Assembly (NCBI GenBank): GCA_009193005.1
Contig: SDWI01000326.1
Span: forward strand, 301,338-365,337
Source of the DNA: Lamellibrachia luymesi
Taxonomy: Eukaryota; Annelida; Polychaeta; Sabellida; Siboglinidae
Length of the DNA: 64,000 nt
Direction of reading: 5' to 3'
Below the pieces are notes generated by a model. That model was not told the origin of the DNA and made no database searches. It saw only the letters and a list, made by a program, of their open reading frames with translations. Both the position numbers and the translations under genes were made by a program. Below are positions 1-11,379 of this stretch, one piece after another (position 1 is the stretch's first letter; each line of letters starts with the position of its first letter).

Positions 1-20
1 TATATATATATATATATATT
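1..20. repeat. (TA)n microsatellite at window edge
   Basis: Pure TA dinucleotide run. It abuts the LINE fragment to its right and appears to interrupt the reverse-transcriptase reading frame there, so the retroelement copy ends in, or was overwritten by, this microsatellite. Confidence 0.9.
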
Positions 21-800
21 AATAATAATAAAGGTCCAAATACTGATCCTTGTGGTACCCCAGTCAAAACTGATTTCCAGTTTGAAACCTCTCCATCTAC
101 TACAACACGCTGTCTTCTGTCAGTCAGACATTGTTCTATCCAGTCAACTATGCCATCCCCGATACCATGGGCTTTTAATTGAAGTAGTAATTTTTGATGT
201 GGCACTTTGTCAAAAGCTTTCTGAAAATCTAAGTAGATATATCTAGTGGCGATCAATCGTCTATCCACTTAGTGATTTCTTCCAAAAAACATAATAATCA
301 TATTTGTTAAGCATGACCTCGCTTTTAGGAATCCATGTTGAGATGAATTTAATAAATTATGCCTATCAAGGAAGTCCACCATATGGTCTTTAATTAACCT
401 TTCTAATAATTTACAAATCACTGTCGTTAAACTTACTGGTCTGTAATTGTCTGACTTATTTATCGAACACTTTCTAAATAATGGTATGACGTTTGCTTCT
501 TTCCGTTCAAAAAGAACAACTTCCTCTTTTAATGACAAGTTGAACACTTGCAAGTGGTATACTGATTTGTTCTATTGTTTCCATTAGTAGTCTTGGAGGA
601 ATTCCATCCACTCCAGGTGATTTGTTATCCTTCATCGCCTTTATTTTCTTAGCTACCAATTCTGGAGTTACAATTAACTGCCCTAAATAGTAAGATTTAG
701 CCTCCTGAAATTTAGCATCTGGAACTGGTAATGAACTAATATCCTCCGGCATTAAAGAACATTGTGATATTAATTGTTTGAGAATGGTGGTCAAACCAGC
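21..800 (-). mobile_element. Broken non-LTR retrotransposon (LINE) reverse transcriptase fragment
   Basis: Read on the minus strand, three overlapping frames give consecutive parts of a LINE reverse transcriptase. About 794-540 holds the N-terminal finger region with SPGVDGIPPRLL. About 553-290 holds a block with DNYRPVSLTTVICKLLERLI and a following HGFLKARSCLTN block. About 260-30 holds YLDFQKAFDKVPHQKL and then GVPQGSVFGPLL. These are the usual RT blocks in the correct order, as in CR1/Jockey-like elements. The frame changes near 545 and again near 250-290. The catalytic YxDD block is missing because the copy stops at the TA microsatellite. It is a dead, 5'- and 3'-truncated copy. I could not settle the clade. 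Sequence between 800 and 1140 shows nothing I can identify. Confidence 0.9.
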
Positions 801-1144
801 CCAGTGATGTTATCTGGAGTCCAGTGATGTTTGACTTTATCGCCTCCGAAGATTACCATCACATCACGATGCAGTTATTGAACTCCAACATATCGGATTA
901 TAATAATGCTAGATGTATTATTATAATCCACAGTTGTCCGCAAAACACCAAGAAAACGAAAATATTCAACCAACAATTTAATTGATGTTCACAATGAATA
1001 AGCGTTCCTCCAACGCCAAATTCTCGATCAGATCTGAAGACATTAAGCTTTTGTAAACGCTGCCTCCCCTCGTTGAACCACATGACACAAGGAAATTGAC
1101 AATGAAATGTTTGTTGATAACACCGATTTGTATTACACTTACTG

Positions 1145-1145
1145 A

Positions 1146-1196
<51 letters not shown>
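1145..1196. repeat. (ACGC)n microsatellite
   Basis: About 13 uninterrupted ACGC units. The arginine/alanine/cysteine-rich open frames across it are artefacts of the repeat. The same motif recurs, as its complement, near 60.5 and 61.5 kb. Confidence 0.95.
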
Positions 1197-1265
1197 TCGA
1201 ACGAATTATTATTATTATATGGCTACAGATTGTTAAGTGGGAAGGTTTTTATTATGCAGCAATCC

Positions 1266-1595
1266 TCTATCCTATATTTTTCTCTGTATATATGGATGGA
1301 TTATTTGAAAAGTTAGAGAAGAGTGGTGTGGGATGTCACACGGGCAATTAGACTATACGGATGGCATAGGATATGCAGATGACCTGACCCTGCTAACATC
1401 TACAAGGTCTTGACTCAAGGTATTAATCGAGATATGTGAACAATATGCAGACGATTACTGTGTAAAGTTTAATAGAGTATGTATCTTAATGTTTTTAGAG
1501 GTCGCAGTTGTAAACCCGACAACAGAACAGATGTTTTTATTGACACTGAGTTGCAGAGTGTTCAGGATACTGTACATATGTATCCACTTCTCTAA
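1266..1595 (+). mobile_element. Second LINE reverse-transcriptase relic, with YADD box
   Basis: Plus-strand translation gives FFSVYMDGLFEKLEKSGVGC, then after a stop and a frame change GYADDLTLL with the catalytic YADD at 1372-1383. A block with LKVLIEICEQYADDYCVKFN follows. A further frame change gives a FRGRSCKPDNRTDVF-type tail near 1493-1540. This order is typical of the palm and thumb of LINE reverse transcriptases. There are at least two in-frame stops and two frameshifts, so it is a decayed copy. It lies in the opposite orientation to the fragment at 21-800 and has a different sequence type, so it is a separate insertion. Confidence 0.85.
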
Positions 1596-1708
1596 TTACT
1601 GAGCTCCACTATGAGATATCCAGAGTAAAAGTGCTGGCAATATACAGTGTGTATGTATCGCTTGGCGCAAGGCACTCAGAAAGTTGTGGGGAATGGCACT
1701 TCTTACAC

Positions 1709-2056
1709 GCGGCGATGTTGTCTCGTTGCTGTCTGATAGTTTGCGGCGATGTTGTCTCGTTGCTGTCTGATAGTTTGCGGCGATGTTGTCTCGTTGCTGT
1801 CTGATAGTTTGCGGCGATGTTGCCTCGTTGCTGTCTGATAGTTTGCGGAGGTGTTGTTTCGTTGCTGTCCGATAGTTTGCGGCGATGTTGTCTCGTTAAT
1901 TGCTGTCTGATAGTTTGCGGCGATGTTGTCTCGTTGCTGTCTGATAGTTTGCGGCGATGTTGTCTCGTTGCTGTCTGATAGTTTGCGGCGATGTTGTCTC
2001 GTTGCTGTCTGATAGTTTGCGGAGTTGTTGTCTCGTTGCTGTCGGATAGTTTGTAA
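1709..2056. repeat. 34-bp minisatellite, about 10 copies
   Basis: The unit begins GCGGCGATGTTGTCTCGTTG and repeats at 1709, 1743 and so on, every 34 bp. Copies are nearly identical. One copy near 1897 has a 4-bp insertion and some have GGAGG or GGAGT in place of GGCGA. The period is not a multiple of three, so the long minus-strand open frame across it (1609-2067) shows the same DNA in rotating frames and is not a gene. Confidence 0.95.
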
Positions 2057-2800
2057 CTATTGGTCAACCTAAAGCAAAGGTTCGTGAAGTTTATTCATAA
2101 GGCTTTAAGCCACGTCGCCTGTGGTAAAATAAGCAGTGTTACTAAATTATCAATTCAAAATTCCTGGTCGAATTGTGGTGGTAACTATACTGTCATATAC
2201 GTTATGAATACAACATGCACGTGTCTGCTAGTGATATTGGCCGCATGTGGCAGGCGGGCGTGACCGACGTAAGGATATCTGACGTGAGTGTTCTATCTGA
2301 CATGACAGAAATTAGAAATGGTCTTAAAACATGCGATAGTTTCAGCCATGATGATGTTAACGAAGTCATTACTGAAATAACTGTGTTTGAAATATTGCAC
2401 AACTGCCATTTTTAATGTGCGAAATAAAGATGTTAATATTAAAAAATAGTAATACTTACACCATGATTGTCGTACATTGTACGTGATTGCTGTACATATT
2501 GCGTCTTTATAATTATAAGACGAAAATAAAGTTCCCATGACAGTTTTAACAAAGGTGTCATATATTGATTGACTGAATTTATTTGGCAATACAATTACAA
2601 TAATGGCATATACTAAAAATTAACCAACATTTATGTTGCCGCACGTCTTCTTAGTCTTAGCCTTAGGCTAATTATATGAAAAAAACCTTCGTTCCTTGGC
2701 GTCCTTCGCCTTCGATTCCATGTAATTTCTTTATGGCAATAAATCGGTATGATACACTCGTTGTATAAATTAATAAATTTCTTTGATGCTACAATGTGGA
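2057..2800. other. Unassigned upstream sequence
   Basis: Mostly unique AT-rich sequence between the minisatellite and the 5' region of onecut. Short overlapping open frames on both strands at 2060-2590 show no recognisable domain. A TATTGATT word near 2563, of the type bound by ONECUT proteins, lies about 560 bp before the onecut ATG, but a single 8-mer is weak evidence. Confidence 0.4.
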
Positions 2801-3122
2801 CATTTTACGTTAGCAGTCAGTATGCGGAACACCGAATTTACGCGATATAAGCTAAAAATGAGCAGAACAAAGCGCAAGCCGATTGAACGAAAATTGCTCG
2901 CAGCGTGCACACGCACGCGCACTGCTGTTTGTTTTGGTGCGCAGTAGCCGCTGCGCAATGTCTGTGGTTGCAGCCGTCTAAACATGGAGGGTATGTTTTT
3001 GGTTCGAAGGCGAACGCAATAGCCCCCTCCCACGGCGCCGATCAGCCAGTTAAAATTTGTCGAAGGCCACAGCAGGTGTCACAGAGTCATTATCGGATAT
3101 TCGATTGGCTTTGATCCACGGC
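2801..3122 (+). promoter_or_regulatory. onecut: Putative onecut proximal promoter / 5' UTR
   Basis: Composition becomes richer in GC and CpG from about 2810 to the start codon, unlike the AT-rich DNA to the left. The onecut frame is closed by an in-frame TAA at 3051-3053. The open frame before the first ATG begins only with a TTG codon at 3057, so this stretch is best read as 5' UTR and core promoter. No convincing TATA box or initiator could be assigned. A non-coding exon with a further upstream promoter remains possible. Confidence 0.45.
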
Positions 3123-4209
3123 ATGACGATGGAAAACATGGGCGAACTGAGCGAACGGCAGCTTAACGATTCGTCGAGCGCCGCTAGTCTGTCAGCGGCC
3201 GCAGCAGCAGCAGCAGCTTCATCATCGACGTCCGGTCATGAGGCCGATTTAATCAGTACACACGACCTTTCGCCAAGCATTTCGCGATCGACGGTCGCCG
3301 TGGTAAGTGTGACCAGCATGTTGGACAGTAGTGACTTCCGATCTCTCGTGACCGAGCCGACATACCAGACATTGAACGGCAGGATGAGCCCCGGCTACAA
3401 CGGCAGCTACGCGACGCTGACGCCGTTGCAGCCGCTGCCTCCCATCTCCACCGTTTCGGATAAGTTCGGTCATGCGCCGCACACGGCCGCGTCAAACATC
3501 ACCGGCAACTTCACGTTTATGCAGAACAACGGCCTGGGTATGGACATGAACTACCGCTACGATAAACCCGGGAGTATGGGGGGAATGAATCACGTGAACA
3601 TGGGTCCAACTACCCTAGCGGCTTCCCCCATGTCCATGATGGCTGTCAGTAACGGGTACAGCCAGCAGCCACAGGCACTTGGTGCGTACCCTGCTGCAGC
3701 CATCTACAGTCAAAATGGACTACACTCACCGAAACACGACGGTAAGATGATCTCGCCAAACACAACCTATGAAGGATATACCCGCATACTTGCCGCTCCT
3801 CCACCATCGATACCCAGCCACCTAAACTTGCCAAACCCCGTCATGACAGCGACGACCCTGAATGGTGTGCAGTCATCACATGCGCCATCACCCCATTCTC
3901 ACGCCCTCCTCAACTCACATAGCAGCAGCATGTCGTCCGGGGGTGAGCTACAGTCTTCGAAGCACGAAGTGGAGGAGATCAACACAAAGGAACTTGCGCA
4001 GAAGATCAGTGGTGAGCTGAAGCGCTACAGCATCCCGCAGGCTGTGTTTGCACAGCGCATCCTCTGTCGCAGTCAGGGCACGCTCAGTGACCTTCTTCGC
4101 AATCCGAAACCCTGGAGCAAGCTGAAGTCTGGGCGAGAAACATTCCGTCGCATGTGGAAATGGCTGCAGGAACCGGAGTTCCAGAGAATGTCGGCATTAC
4201 GGTTAGCAG
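3123..4209 (+). CDS. onecut: ONECUT (HNF6-class) transcription factor, exon 1: N-terminal region and CUT domain
   Basis: Nuclear DNA-binding regulator. The family acts in neuronal, sensory and endodermal differentiation. The start is ATG 3123: its MTMENMGEL matches the LTMEAIGEL start region of vertebrate HNF6, and the frame upstream is UTR. Residues (spliced numbering): 25-32 are polyalanine coded by GCN repeats. Residues 96-115 contain YATLTPLQPLPPISTVSDKF, nearly identical to the Ser/Thr/Pro box of vertebrate ONECUT proteins. Residues 116-280 are a low-complexity Gly/Ser/Met/Pro region. The CUT domain runs from about 282 to 365 and includes RYSIPQAVFAQRILCRSQGT and NPKPWSKLKSGRETFRRMW. The exon ends after the first base of codon 363 at a CAG/GTGAGT donor. 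Exon 1 plus exon 2 gives 461 residues, close to the size of human ONECUT1. Assignment to the class is near certain. Vertebrate-style polyhistidine is absent. Confidence 0.97.
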
Positions 4210-4441
4210 GTGAGTTCGGAGTGAGTTTGGATGCTGTGTAAATTGGTTAAGTACTGTAATCAACATCTGAATCATCTAATCGTCCATAAGATGCTTTCCA
4301 TGATAGTTGTTCACAATACTTCTCTATTGGTGTTTGCCCTGCATAGCGTTTTTAAGTTCAGAGACTATTATCCTGAATTTAGATGCAAGTAGTTTTGGAT
4401 AAGGCTTCCGTGTTCTCCCTGGTCTTCTCTGCCATGCTTTG

Positions 4442-4454
4442 GTTGCCAAGTAAC
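4442..4454. promoter_or_regulatory. RFX X-box, GTTGCC-A-AGTAAC
   Basis: Both half-sites of the RFX consensus GTNRCY-N(0-3)-RGYAAC are matched, with a 1-bp spacer. It lies 233 bp downstream of the exon 1 splice donor. Binding is inferred from the motif only. Confidence 0.5.
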
Positions 4455-4645
4455 CAGCTCTCTGACCACTTCTTTACTTCTAGAACAGTTACCTGCAAAT
4501 TGGCCTTGCCTCCGTCGGATTGTCTCTGAGATCTTACGTGTAACCATCTGTCATGTGTTGTGTTCGGGAGATGTGGAGTGCTTTACGTAGTAGAATGTAG
4601 ACGTGTGAATTAACATTGGAATTCCATTAAAAATTTTTACTTGAG

Positions 4646-4651
4646 AATAAA
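4646..4651 (+). terminator. onecut: Candidate intronic poly(A) signal AATAAA
   Basis: AATAAA lies 437 bp downstream of the exon 1 donor, with an ATTAAA variant shortly before it near 4626. If exon 1 is not spliced, translation runs ten codons into the intron and stops at TAA 4239-4241. Cleavage here would then give an mRNA for a CUT-only protein of 372 residues. AATAAA is common in AT-rich DNA, so support is modest. Confidence 0.25.
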
Positions 4652-5989
4652 ATATATTGGATATAATGTGGCCAGAATACTAAATGCTATTACTATGTTA
4701 AACTGTTTTTTGCACACATTGATTTAATCATTTATTTGCACATCCTATTGAATGCTCATCTGTATGGCATCACAAAAATTTGTCACATAGGTTTTGTTGT
4801 GGGTGGTGGATGGGTGCCTGCAACAATCACATATAAGTCATATCAAATTATGTGCACATAATGACAATCTTGTCTTGCCATTTGGTATGATATATGTGTG
4901 TGTGTTTAGCATAATTAAGATACGCACTTAGGTTCTTACTATTTTAATATTCAGATTAAACTAGCACATAATATGTGCTATCATATGTGAATAATCATTA
5001 CCAGCTTTTCTTATTATAACGACCATGCTAAAATAATCTGCTCTTGGTTGGCTTATATTACACAGTTTAAGGCTAATATTTAGGCTAATACACCACTGAC
5101 AGTAACTGTTGAAACAAGCTTCAACATGTCATCATTTGAAGAAGCTATAATGCTCATACATGTTTGTCAGAATTAAAGAATGGAACCTGTTGCAGTAATT
5201 GTAGGAGTTGGCACCATCACTGGCATTACAGAATGGAACTTAAGTGAGACAAATACAAACACCAAAATTTTACTTTGTGATGATTAATTAGCTACTTGTT
5301 AGCTACTTGTTATAACATGTATATATCTATTAACAAGTAGCATGTGGTATATGATGTAACAGTCTTAAACTGATAAAAATTCACTTTGAAAAATTCCACA
5401 TATCCTGTAACAACAGTCAAGCTAATTACAGCTGGAACTGCAAATAAATTTGCGTATTTCTTTTGTGTTTGTTGCAATCAGTCTGGAGTAGAAGACCAAT
5501 CACATGCTGATTATTCTGGTTGTTTTTATTGGTGGTGAAAACTGAAGAGTTTGTTTGTTGTGAATTGGTCGAACAAGGTCTACCGCATTGTTTGGTGAAA
5601 TACCTTATCATTATTTGTATGACCATTTTTAAGTATGGGTTTCTGGTCTGGTTTACAATAGTGGTCATGGTTAGTTTACTTAACCCCTTTGATGTCTAAC
5701 GCTATTATCGTTGTAGAACCAACAATCTAGAAATGGGAGAACTTTGTCACACTTGAAAGGGATATAAGATATGCACAGTGCAATGGTCATTTAGACTCGC
5801 AGACTTGTGACATGCGTGTTTGCACACAGTAGCAACACAGTGATATTTAGATACATGCATGTTTACACATGTTTCTCTTTGTAGTAGTGCTACTACTACT
5901 ATCAGTTTGCCATTAGTACATTAAATTCTGGTAGGCTGTACACACACTTACATTCATGTATGCACGGGTGCACTCATCTGTATGAAAAT

Positions 5990-6064
5990 TATATATATAT
6001 ATATATATATCTGTATGAATTATATATATATATATATATATATATCTGTATGAATTATATATAA
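5990..6064. repeat. Compound (TA)n microsatellite
   Basis: Three TA runs are separated by copies of a CTGTATGAATT spacer, so the array grew by duplication of a TA-run-plus-spacer unit. Confidence 0.9.
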
Positions 6065-6267
6065 ATAACTTAACTCATTCAGTTTCCTGCCTGTTTGTTG
6101 AATCTTTTATTTTGCATTACCATAACATATTGCTACAATGTTATTCTACCAATGTTAATTTCTAGCAAAACAAATTGTCAGCTTTTCTTTCATAAAAATT
6201 AATCAGTAAAATTTAAACATGCCAAGGGATATGAAATGAAACATAACATGAGGCAGTGGTTTCTGTC

Positions 6268-6306
6268 TATTTATCATAATATCATATTATGATATTATGA
6301 TAAATA
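6268..6306. repeat. Perfect 39-bp palindrome (19-bp arms, 1-nt centre)
   Basis: The sequence starts TATTTATCATAATATCATA and its reverse complement is identical except at the single central base. It is AT-rich and would form a hairpin or cruciform. There are no flanking direct repeats clear enough to call it a transposon. Confidence 0.9.
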
Positions 6307-7551
6307 GTGTTTTTTCTGCAATGCATGTATACTATTTTTATGAATTGTTCTGTGTTTATAACAAAGGAGTTAGTCTTGTATTATATAAATGGTGTGGTAT
6401 TTAGTTTCTATTCACTGGCATACCTAGTAACTGATGCACACATTTTTTTTTTGGCCTAGTCGATAATAATTGATTGACAACACATTAGTACAAACTGAGC
6501 ATGAAACTTTATTTTTGGCAAAATTATTCTAAAATGAGAGAAGCGAATAATTGAATTACAGAATCAGCTAATGTAATAATATTAATACCTAATTGTTTCC
6601 TGTATGTGAAATATTTTATTTAATATCAACCTTTCATTACATTATCTGTGTCACCTCATGTTTTATGAGTTGACATTCAAGTGCATTTTCATCATAGGAA
6701 TTGGCAGTTTGACAGAGAACAAAGGGCCGACAATCACTTCTCCCAATTAGAGTAATTAATAAATCCATGTTTGCCTGTTTTCCCTTTACATAATTAAAGG
6801 CAGTGTCCAGCGTTTAAAGCTAGCAGCAAGAAGCTGTCTGATTTTGCAACAAGTTGGCTAGATTAAGTAAATTATCCGGCAGTTACCATGGCTATGGTAA
6901 TCCCAGTCATTCATCATTATTATATGCTAATCCGTTAGCGTGACATAAATGCAGCAGTTTCTATGTTCTCAGCAAAATGTGTGCATTGTACATAACCTGC
7001 AGTTTACCATACATGTATTTTAATGCTGTAGTAAAAACAATGGAAACTTGATTAAGAAAAGCATCTACCTTTCCTTTTAAAAGTTTTAATGGCACAATAA
7101 ATGCTAACAATAATGACACTTCTCTATTATGTACTATAAATTCATTCTTGTTAACCCAGCCATTGTTTGACAAATGTAAAATTGCTATTTTCTTCAGACA
7201 ATTCTTAGTCCCAAGCATTAATTATCAAAGGTTATATAAATTGAGTTATTTTAAACTTGCATTTCTGCATTGAAAAAAGAAACTGTCAGCATTGGCAAAC
7301 CTGTGTAACTTACCTGGTACTACATAATTAATAAAACGTTACAATCAATATTAGCTGTGGAGAATTTATAATTGGGCTGCCAAGTCACAGTATGGTGGTT
7401 AAAGGTTTATGAACATCCAGAGTCTTTGAATTACTAACCACTTACTATGGCTTCTGAGGAGTCGTTAAAATTAAATAGCCTTAGTAAAGTATTATTTATG
7501 ATATCAATTAAATTGAAAATAAAAAAACAGTTAATTTCAGTAGACCTCTTA

Positions 7552-7772
7552 TGAATGGATGGATGTTCTATTTTCTTGGATTGCCCTTATTTATCCCACA
7601 AAAAAACCTGGTTGAATTCTCCAAATATTTTGGCCGCTTCACAAATCGGTCTGTTGTTGAATGCCGTGTGAAGTGACTAAAATATCTGGAGAATTCAACC
7701 CAGTTTCTTGTGAGGTAAATAAGATATATAATGAAACAAACCAAGAAACCAGAATGTCTGTCCATTCAAGGA
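7552..7772. mobile_element. MITE-like inverted-repeat element, copy 1
   Basis: The two halves are imperfect reverse complements over about 100 bp each. The left arm has CTTATTTATCCCACAA and GTTGAATTCTCCAAATATTT. The right arm has ATATCTGGAGAATTCAACCC and TTGTGAGGTAAATAAG. The outer ends carry ATGAATGGATGG on the left and TGTCCATTCA on the right. The loop around 7648-7664 is short. Size and structure fit a non-autonomous DNA transposon or foldback element. Related copies lie at 8722-8940 and 17449-17576. Confidence 0.75.
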
Positions 7773-8483
7773 ATAATAAAGTTTTTGGTAAAAACGGTTT
7801 GATGACTGTATATGTATATGTATATAGAAATGTCCGAATCTGGTCAGTACCAAGATGTAATTTCATTGGCCAATGGCGATGGTCTTGCTGGACAACAGAA
7901 CCATGACAGTGCTGCAGAGCGTAATCAGACATAGGAAATGCAGCCGAAATAAGCCAAAATAGCACACTAAATGAAGGCTGATTAGAATGATTTCAGACGA
8001 GCTCACTGCCTAATTGCTTACTCTGGCCTGGGGAAATTCCCCGGAGTGGAATATGCACATCTCTCGTGGTGTGCTGGCTGGGCACATTCATGGCAAGAGT
8101 GTCACATTAACGTAACACGGTAACATTAAGAGTTGGCCGAATCAGTATGCATCGCAGTCAGTCTGCGCTCCACATGCCATGCAGCGTGGCTTGTCCACTG
8201 CTAGCCTGTCATTGATGGCGAGGGTGATTAATAACAAGTCCAAAATATGCTGTGTCATTGTTTGTTGACGACATTGTTGTAATTTTCTGCGATAAATTAG
8301 GCCATAAATGTTTACAAATAATTAATCATGAAATGACTGTGGTAACAAGCAGGTTTGTTAATTGTCGAATGGTAGTCAGTGATTTAATCGAATTGTGGGC
8401 CAGTGGCTGATTTAGTGGATGACCGTTTTAGTAAATATCCATGTTCTGAACTATAATTCTCGGGTTGTAGATATCTTGGTTCT

Positions 8484-8496
8484 GTTGCTTAGCAAC
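8484..8496. promoter_or_regulatory. RFX X-box, GTTGCT-T-AGCAAC
   Basis: Perfect inverted 6-bp half-sites with a 1-bp spacer, a full match to the RFX consensus. It sits in unique sequence between two MITE-like copies. Confidence 0.5.
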
Positions 8497-8721
8497 TTGT
8501 GATGCGTATGATAACCACTGAAAGAGTGTTTCTCTGATTATTCATTTATGTGTGTCCACTAAGGTTGTGGTAGTGATTGATAGTCCTCTCAACCAGGAAG
8601 GTAATTCAAGGGGTGTTTGGTATGCTGTGTAAATGATAAGATCCCATGTGAATTTAACATTATATCTGGGAATTTGTTACAATAGCTTCCATAGATAAAC
8701 CTTGTTCTAATATTAGAGAAA

Positions 8722-8940
8722 CATCTTATTTGCCTCACAAAAAAACTGTTGAATTTTCCGTATATTTTTTCCGCTTCACACAGCCGTGGTCGGCGGACAG
8801 GCTTGTGACACACCTGTAGCAAAGTCAGTCTGCTGATGAAGGTCATGTAAAACAGCAAATTTTCGGAATATTTAACCAAGGTAAAAAGGTAAAAATGAAG
8901 TCCAAGTAAAAAACCAGAACATCAATCCATTGTTCTAATA
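8722..8940. mobile_element. MITE-like element, copy 2 (diverged)
   Basis: Same family as the copy at 7552. The left part reads CATCTTATTTGCCTCACAAA, then a GTTGAATTTTCCGTATATTT block and CCGCTTCACA. The right part has TTTCGGAATATTTAACCAAG followed by AAAAAACCAGAACATCAATCC-type sequence. The middle is unrelated or strongly diverged. It is only about 950 bp from copy 1 and in the same orientation. Confidence 0.6.
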
Positions 8941-9599
8941 ATCAATTAGTTGTTTTTGATGTACTCTTGATAAAATAAAAGGCACCTCCATTTATTACTA
9001 TTTGTTAGCATGGCAGTAACGACGCAAGCCATGGAAGAAATCTAGAGCATCACATCATTCATGCCTGTATGCCTGAAAATGTTTCATGCATAACATTCTT
9101 GCTTATATATATTTACAAATTTCATTGAGAAGCACGTAGACCAATGTGGATTAAACAAAAAAATGAACCATTTTAACTTTTCCCTATGGTGACCACGTAT
9201 TCCCAGTCAATTTATGGAAATTTTCGTGACAATCACCTTGAAAGTATTGTCATTTACAGTGGTCACAACATGTTATACAATGGTCACACTTCCGTTTTTT
9301 AATTAACATGTTTTGTACCGTTTTCCTGGCATACCTCTCTCATATAAAATTAATTGAACCCAATATAACCTGGTAATGACTTTTTCGTGGCGGGCATAAT
9401 TTGTTATTCATTTTCAACAATATTCATCAGGATATGAATAAGTACGGGGTTAATTAGACTCCAGATTCTTGGCAGTGTGTGTGGGTTGGTAGAATTAATC
9501 TGGCATAGAATTGAAGGACGGTGGGTGACCCTACGAATATTGAGGAAACAAAGTAATTTAGCGTTCTCTCGGCACTTGGCTACTGGCACCAGACGTCAA

Positions 9600-10140
9600 A
9601 ACATCTAATTTCCTTGCTATTATCACATCTGAGTGTTTGGGGTGGCTGACGACGTGGGTGCAGTGATGGTAATCGTATGTTTGCGGGGCAGCATTGAGGA
9701 CTGGGTGGCCATGTCATTTGTTGGCTGGCTGTGCATTGTATTAAGCTGGTGTGCAGTGGAGCATTCGAGCACGCGACTCGGGTATTGTGCATGCTGCCGC
9801 CGCCGGCCACAGCCAGAGAGATGGCGACAACGAAGCCTGGCAGAGCACCAGTGCTAATGCAGGGGAAGTGTTGCCGTAGCAACCGGAGAATTTTTGCCCT
9901 GTTTCCTGGAGTACTGTCGTGATGTGCGTCGTTCGTTGCCAAGAGCAGGTCGCTTTCGTTGCAATGTCTCAGTAGCCACCTGGTGGCGTCGGAACATTTC
10001 AATCTTTGGTGGTATCATCGTAATATCGTTTGTTCTGCACTTATGATAATCATGTTGACCCATTGGTGCTGCCTGCTGGTGGTAGGTAATGGTGTTAGGT
10101 TTGTTTTTCCAGTCCCACGGGGGAGCTAATTTTCAAGGTC
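9600..10140. promoter_or_regulatory. CpG-richer unique block, candidate enhancer
   Basis: Non-repetitive stretch with clearly more CpG and GC than its surroundings. It contains a full RFX X-box at 9870-9883 and a further GTTGCC half-site near 9935. Long open frames occur on both strands at once (for example 9580-10002 minus and 9633-9857 plus), none with a recognisable domain, which fits composition better than coding. The regulatory role is inferred. Confidence 0.3.
9870..9883. promoter_or_regulatory. RFX X-box, GTTGCCGTAGCAAC
   Basis: Full match to GTTRCY-N2-RGYAAC, with the 2-bp spacer typical of the strongest RFX sites. It is embedded in the CpG-richer block at 9600-10140. Confidence 0.55.
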
Positions 10141-10741
10141 AAGCGGTATTTACACGAGCAGATGGACAAAACACAAACGATGCACTAATGAGAGGGGAAT
10201 AATAACCATTGTGGTCAGCTTGGACTGTCCAGTGGTCAGAGTCAATCCGGCCTAATCCAGTGGCGTAAGACATCATGTGTAATCCAAGTGTCTGGTGTAA
10301 TAATGATGTAGGCAGATTTATAAATGATGGTCACATTGACGGAGGGAGTTATTAAGACAAAATAATGTCCATTCCCAATGTCTATATAGACATGTTGACT
10401 GTCTGATTGAACATGATACAAATGTAGATGTTAAACTAGGATGTGTTTTGGAGAAGACATGAGGTGACGGAGGTGACGGATGATTTGTTTGTCCTCCCAG
10501 GAAGTGCATACCTTTTAGGAAGCAACCTTTATTTCTGTGACAGAAAGGTGTAACATTCCTGCACCAAAAGTGAACTTATTTTTTCCACTTGTCCAGACAC
10601 TGTTAGTACCGGTATTACAATATCCAACATGTTCTGCCAATAATCAATTGATGCACGTGATATTCTCACCAAGAACAGATACTTTCATTGATCATTGGTA
10701 ATCCACAAACACTCAACACACATGCTCCACCTTGCTGATAT

Positions 10742-11117
10742 ACTCTCGACAAAATAACACACTACATCACCAAATAGTGCCCTGTATGTTTCTATAAAAT
10801 AACACTACATCACCAAATAGTGCCCAGTATGTTTCTATAAAATAACACACTACATCACCAAATTGTGCCCTGTATGTTTCTATAAAATAACACACTACAT
10901 CACCAAATAGTGCCTTGTATGTTTCTATAAAATAACACACTACATCACCAAATAGTGCCCTGTATGTTTCTATAAAATAACACACTACATCACCAAATTG
11001 TGCCCTGTATGTTTCTATAAAATAACACATTACATCACCAAATAGTGCCCTGTATGTTTCTATAAAATAACACACTACATCACCAAATAGTGCCCTGTAT
11101 GTTTCAATAAAATAACA
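10742..11117. repeat. 45-bp minisatellite, 8 copies
   Basis: The unit includes AACACACTACATCACCAAAT and TGCCCTGTATGTTTCTATAA and recurs every 45 bp. One copy near 10800 has lost 2 bp. Because 45 is a multiple of three, the minus strand carries an open frame of repeated 15-residue units (CYFIETYRALFGDVV). Changes between copies look random and the frame breaks at the 43-bp copy, so I read it as a non-coding array. Confidence 0.9.
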
Positions 11118-11379
11118 ATTGTTCACAATTGGTTTTCCGGCATGTAATCCTACGGTGTTTTACTGGGATATAAATGCCAGTGAGGCTTTGAGCCAGGAAC
11201 ACGTTGACTGCCTCCATGGCATCTATATGTGGCTGTCTATCACCCCACTTCTTCGTATTCTATGCAGTTACTGTCATCGCTTTATGGCAATTACATTGGC
11301 CTTTAACAATGGGGTAAAGTGATTTAAACATTTACTGGATGCATTGTGTTTGTGGAAAAGTCAGCTTTGATTCATGTAT

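Larger units (their letters stand above)
4652..7540. other. Intron sequence: AT-rich, no gene seen
   Basis: Unique AT-rich DNA without coding signal on either strand. It contains a TA-rich compound microsatellite at 5990-6064 and a 39-bp perfect palindrome at 6268-6306, listed separately. A GTTACCATGG...ATGGTAAT inverted pair near 6883-6901 resembles widely spaced X-box halves but does not fit the consensus spacing. Confidence 0.5.

Noticed and set aside
1609..2067. 152-codon minus frame with repeated peptide
   Set aside because: 34-bp minisatellite read in rotating frames.
3057..3122. Upstream extension of the onecut frame beginning at 3057
   Set aside because: The codon at 3057 is TTG. 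The first ATG is 3123, and its product aligns with the vertebrate HNF6 N-terminus.
3303..3308. Strong donor-like GTAAGT inside exon 1
   Set aside because: Use of it would end the exon in phase 0, out of frame with exon 2 and the cassette exon, and would remove the CUT domain.
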